Source: Formicarius rufipectus
Lineage: Eukaryota; Chordata; Aves; Passeriformes; Formicariidae
Assembly: GCA_013399695.1 (NCBI GenBank)
Contig: VXAU01000305.1
Location: forward strand, 743,960 to 807,959
Direction of reading: 5' to 3'
Length of the DNA stretch: 64,000 nucleotides
Position numbers and translations under genes: made by a program. This document shows, piece after piece, positions 63,945-64,000 of the stretch (positions within the stretch are counted from its first letter, which is position 1; every line of letters starts with the position of its first letter). The notes beneath the pieces were generated by a model. It was not told the DNA's origin and searched no databases. It saw nothing but the letters and a program-made list of their open reading frames with translations.

Positions 63945-64000
63945 AGAATCACAGATCAGTTAGGTCACAAGAGACTTCCAAGAGCATCAAGTCTGACCTT
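63945..64000 (-). mobile_element. CR1 LINE tail, cut by window end
   Basis: GAATCACAGATCAGTTAGGTCACAAGAGACTTCC then AAGAGCATCAAGTCTGACC matches the start of a minus-strand CR1 (normally AATCATAGAATC...GGAAGAGACCTC...ATCATCGAGTCC). The body continues beyond the window. Confidence 0.75.

Overview
The window looks like vertebrate, specifically avian, nuclear DNA. It is AT-rich and CpG-poor, shows no dense or operon-like coding, and its recognisable interspersed repeats are those of birds: 5'-truncated CR1 LINE fragments in both orientations and long terminal repeats (LTRs) resembling avian ERVL and ERVK families. I see no Alu, L1 or other mammalian repeats. The best reading is an intergenic or deep intronic stretch, possibly from a passerine or another neoavian bird. 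No complete protein-coding gene, rRNA, tRNA or CRISPR array can be supported. The longest stop-free frames (up to 152 codons) are within what chance gives in 64 kb, and none shows a domain I recognise.

Layout. From 1 to about 19.8 kb the window is mostly unique sequence. It is interrupted by a compact ERVK-like element at 2667-2984 (perfect 6-bp target duplication and tRNA-Lys-type primer-binding site), two old CR1 relics (4172-4385 and about 6028-6270) and simple repeats. A CR1 fragment lies at 19799-20105. Around 25.2 kb is a short, protein-like open frame ending at 25346, followed by sequence resembling a 3' UTR; it may be a terminal exon or a retrocopy remnant, and I could not identify it. 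From 35.5 to 57.3 kb repeats are denser: CR1 copies at 35520-35685 (+), 36029-36450 (-), 37677-38226 (+), 43262-43880 (-), 50970-51290 (+) and 56081-56331 (-), a solo ERVL-type LTR at 41337-42023 with a 5-bp duplication, and an internally shortened LTR at 56763-57273. A further CR1 starts at about 63945 and runs off the end.

How things fit together. There is no gene system here. The window records retrotransposon insertions of several ages: old CpG-depleted CR1 relics, mid-age ERVL-type LTRs, and one CpG-rich ERVK-like remnant that is probably the youngest. The most informative objects are the internally deleted ERVK-like element and the unexplained coding-like frame at 25.2 kb. No novel biological system could be demonstrated. 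All repeat family names rest on recalled consensus features and need a RepeatMasker or Repbase/Dfam check.
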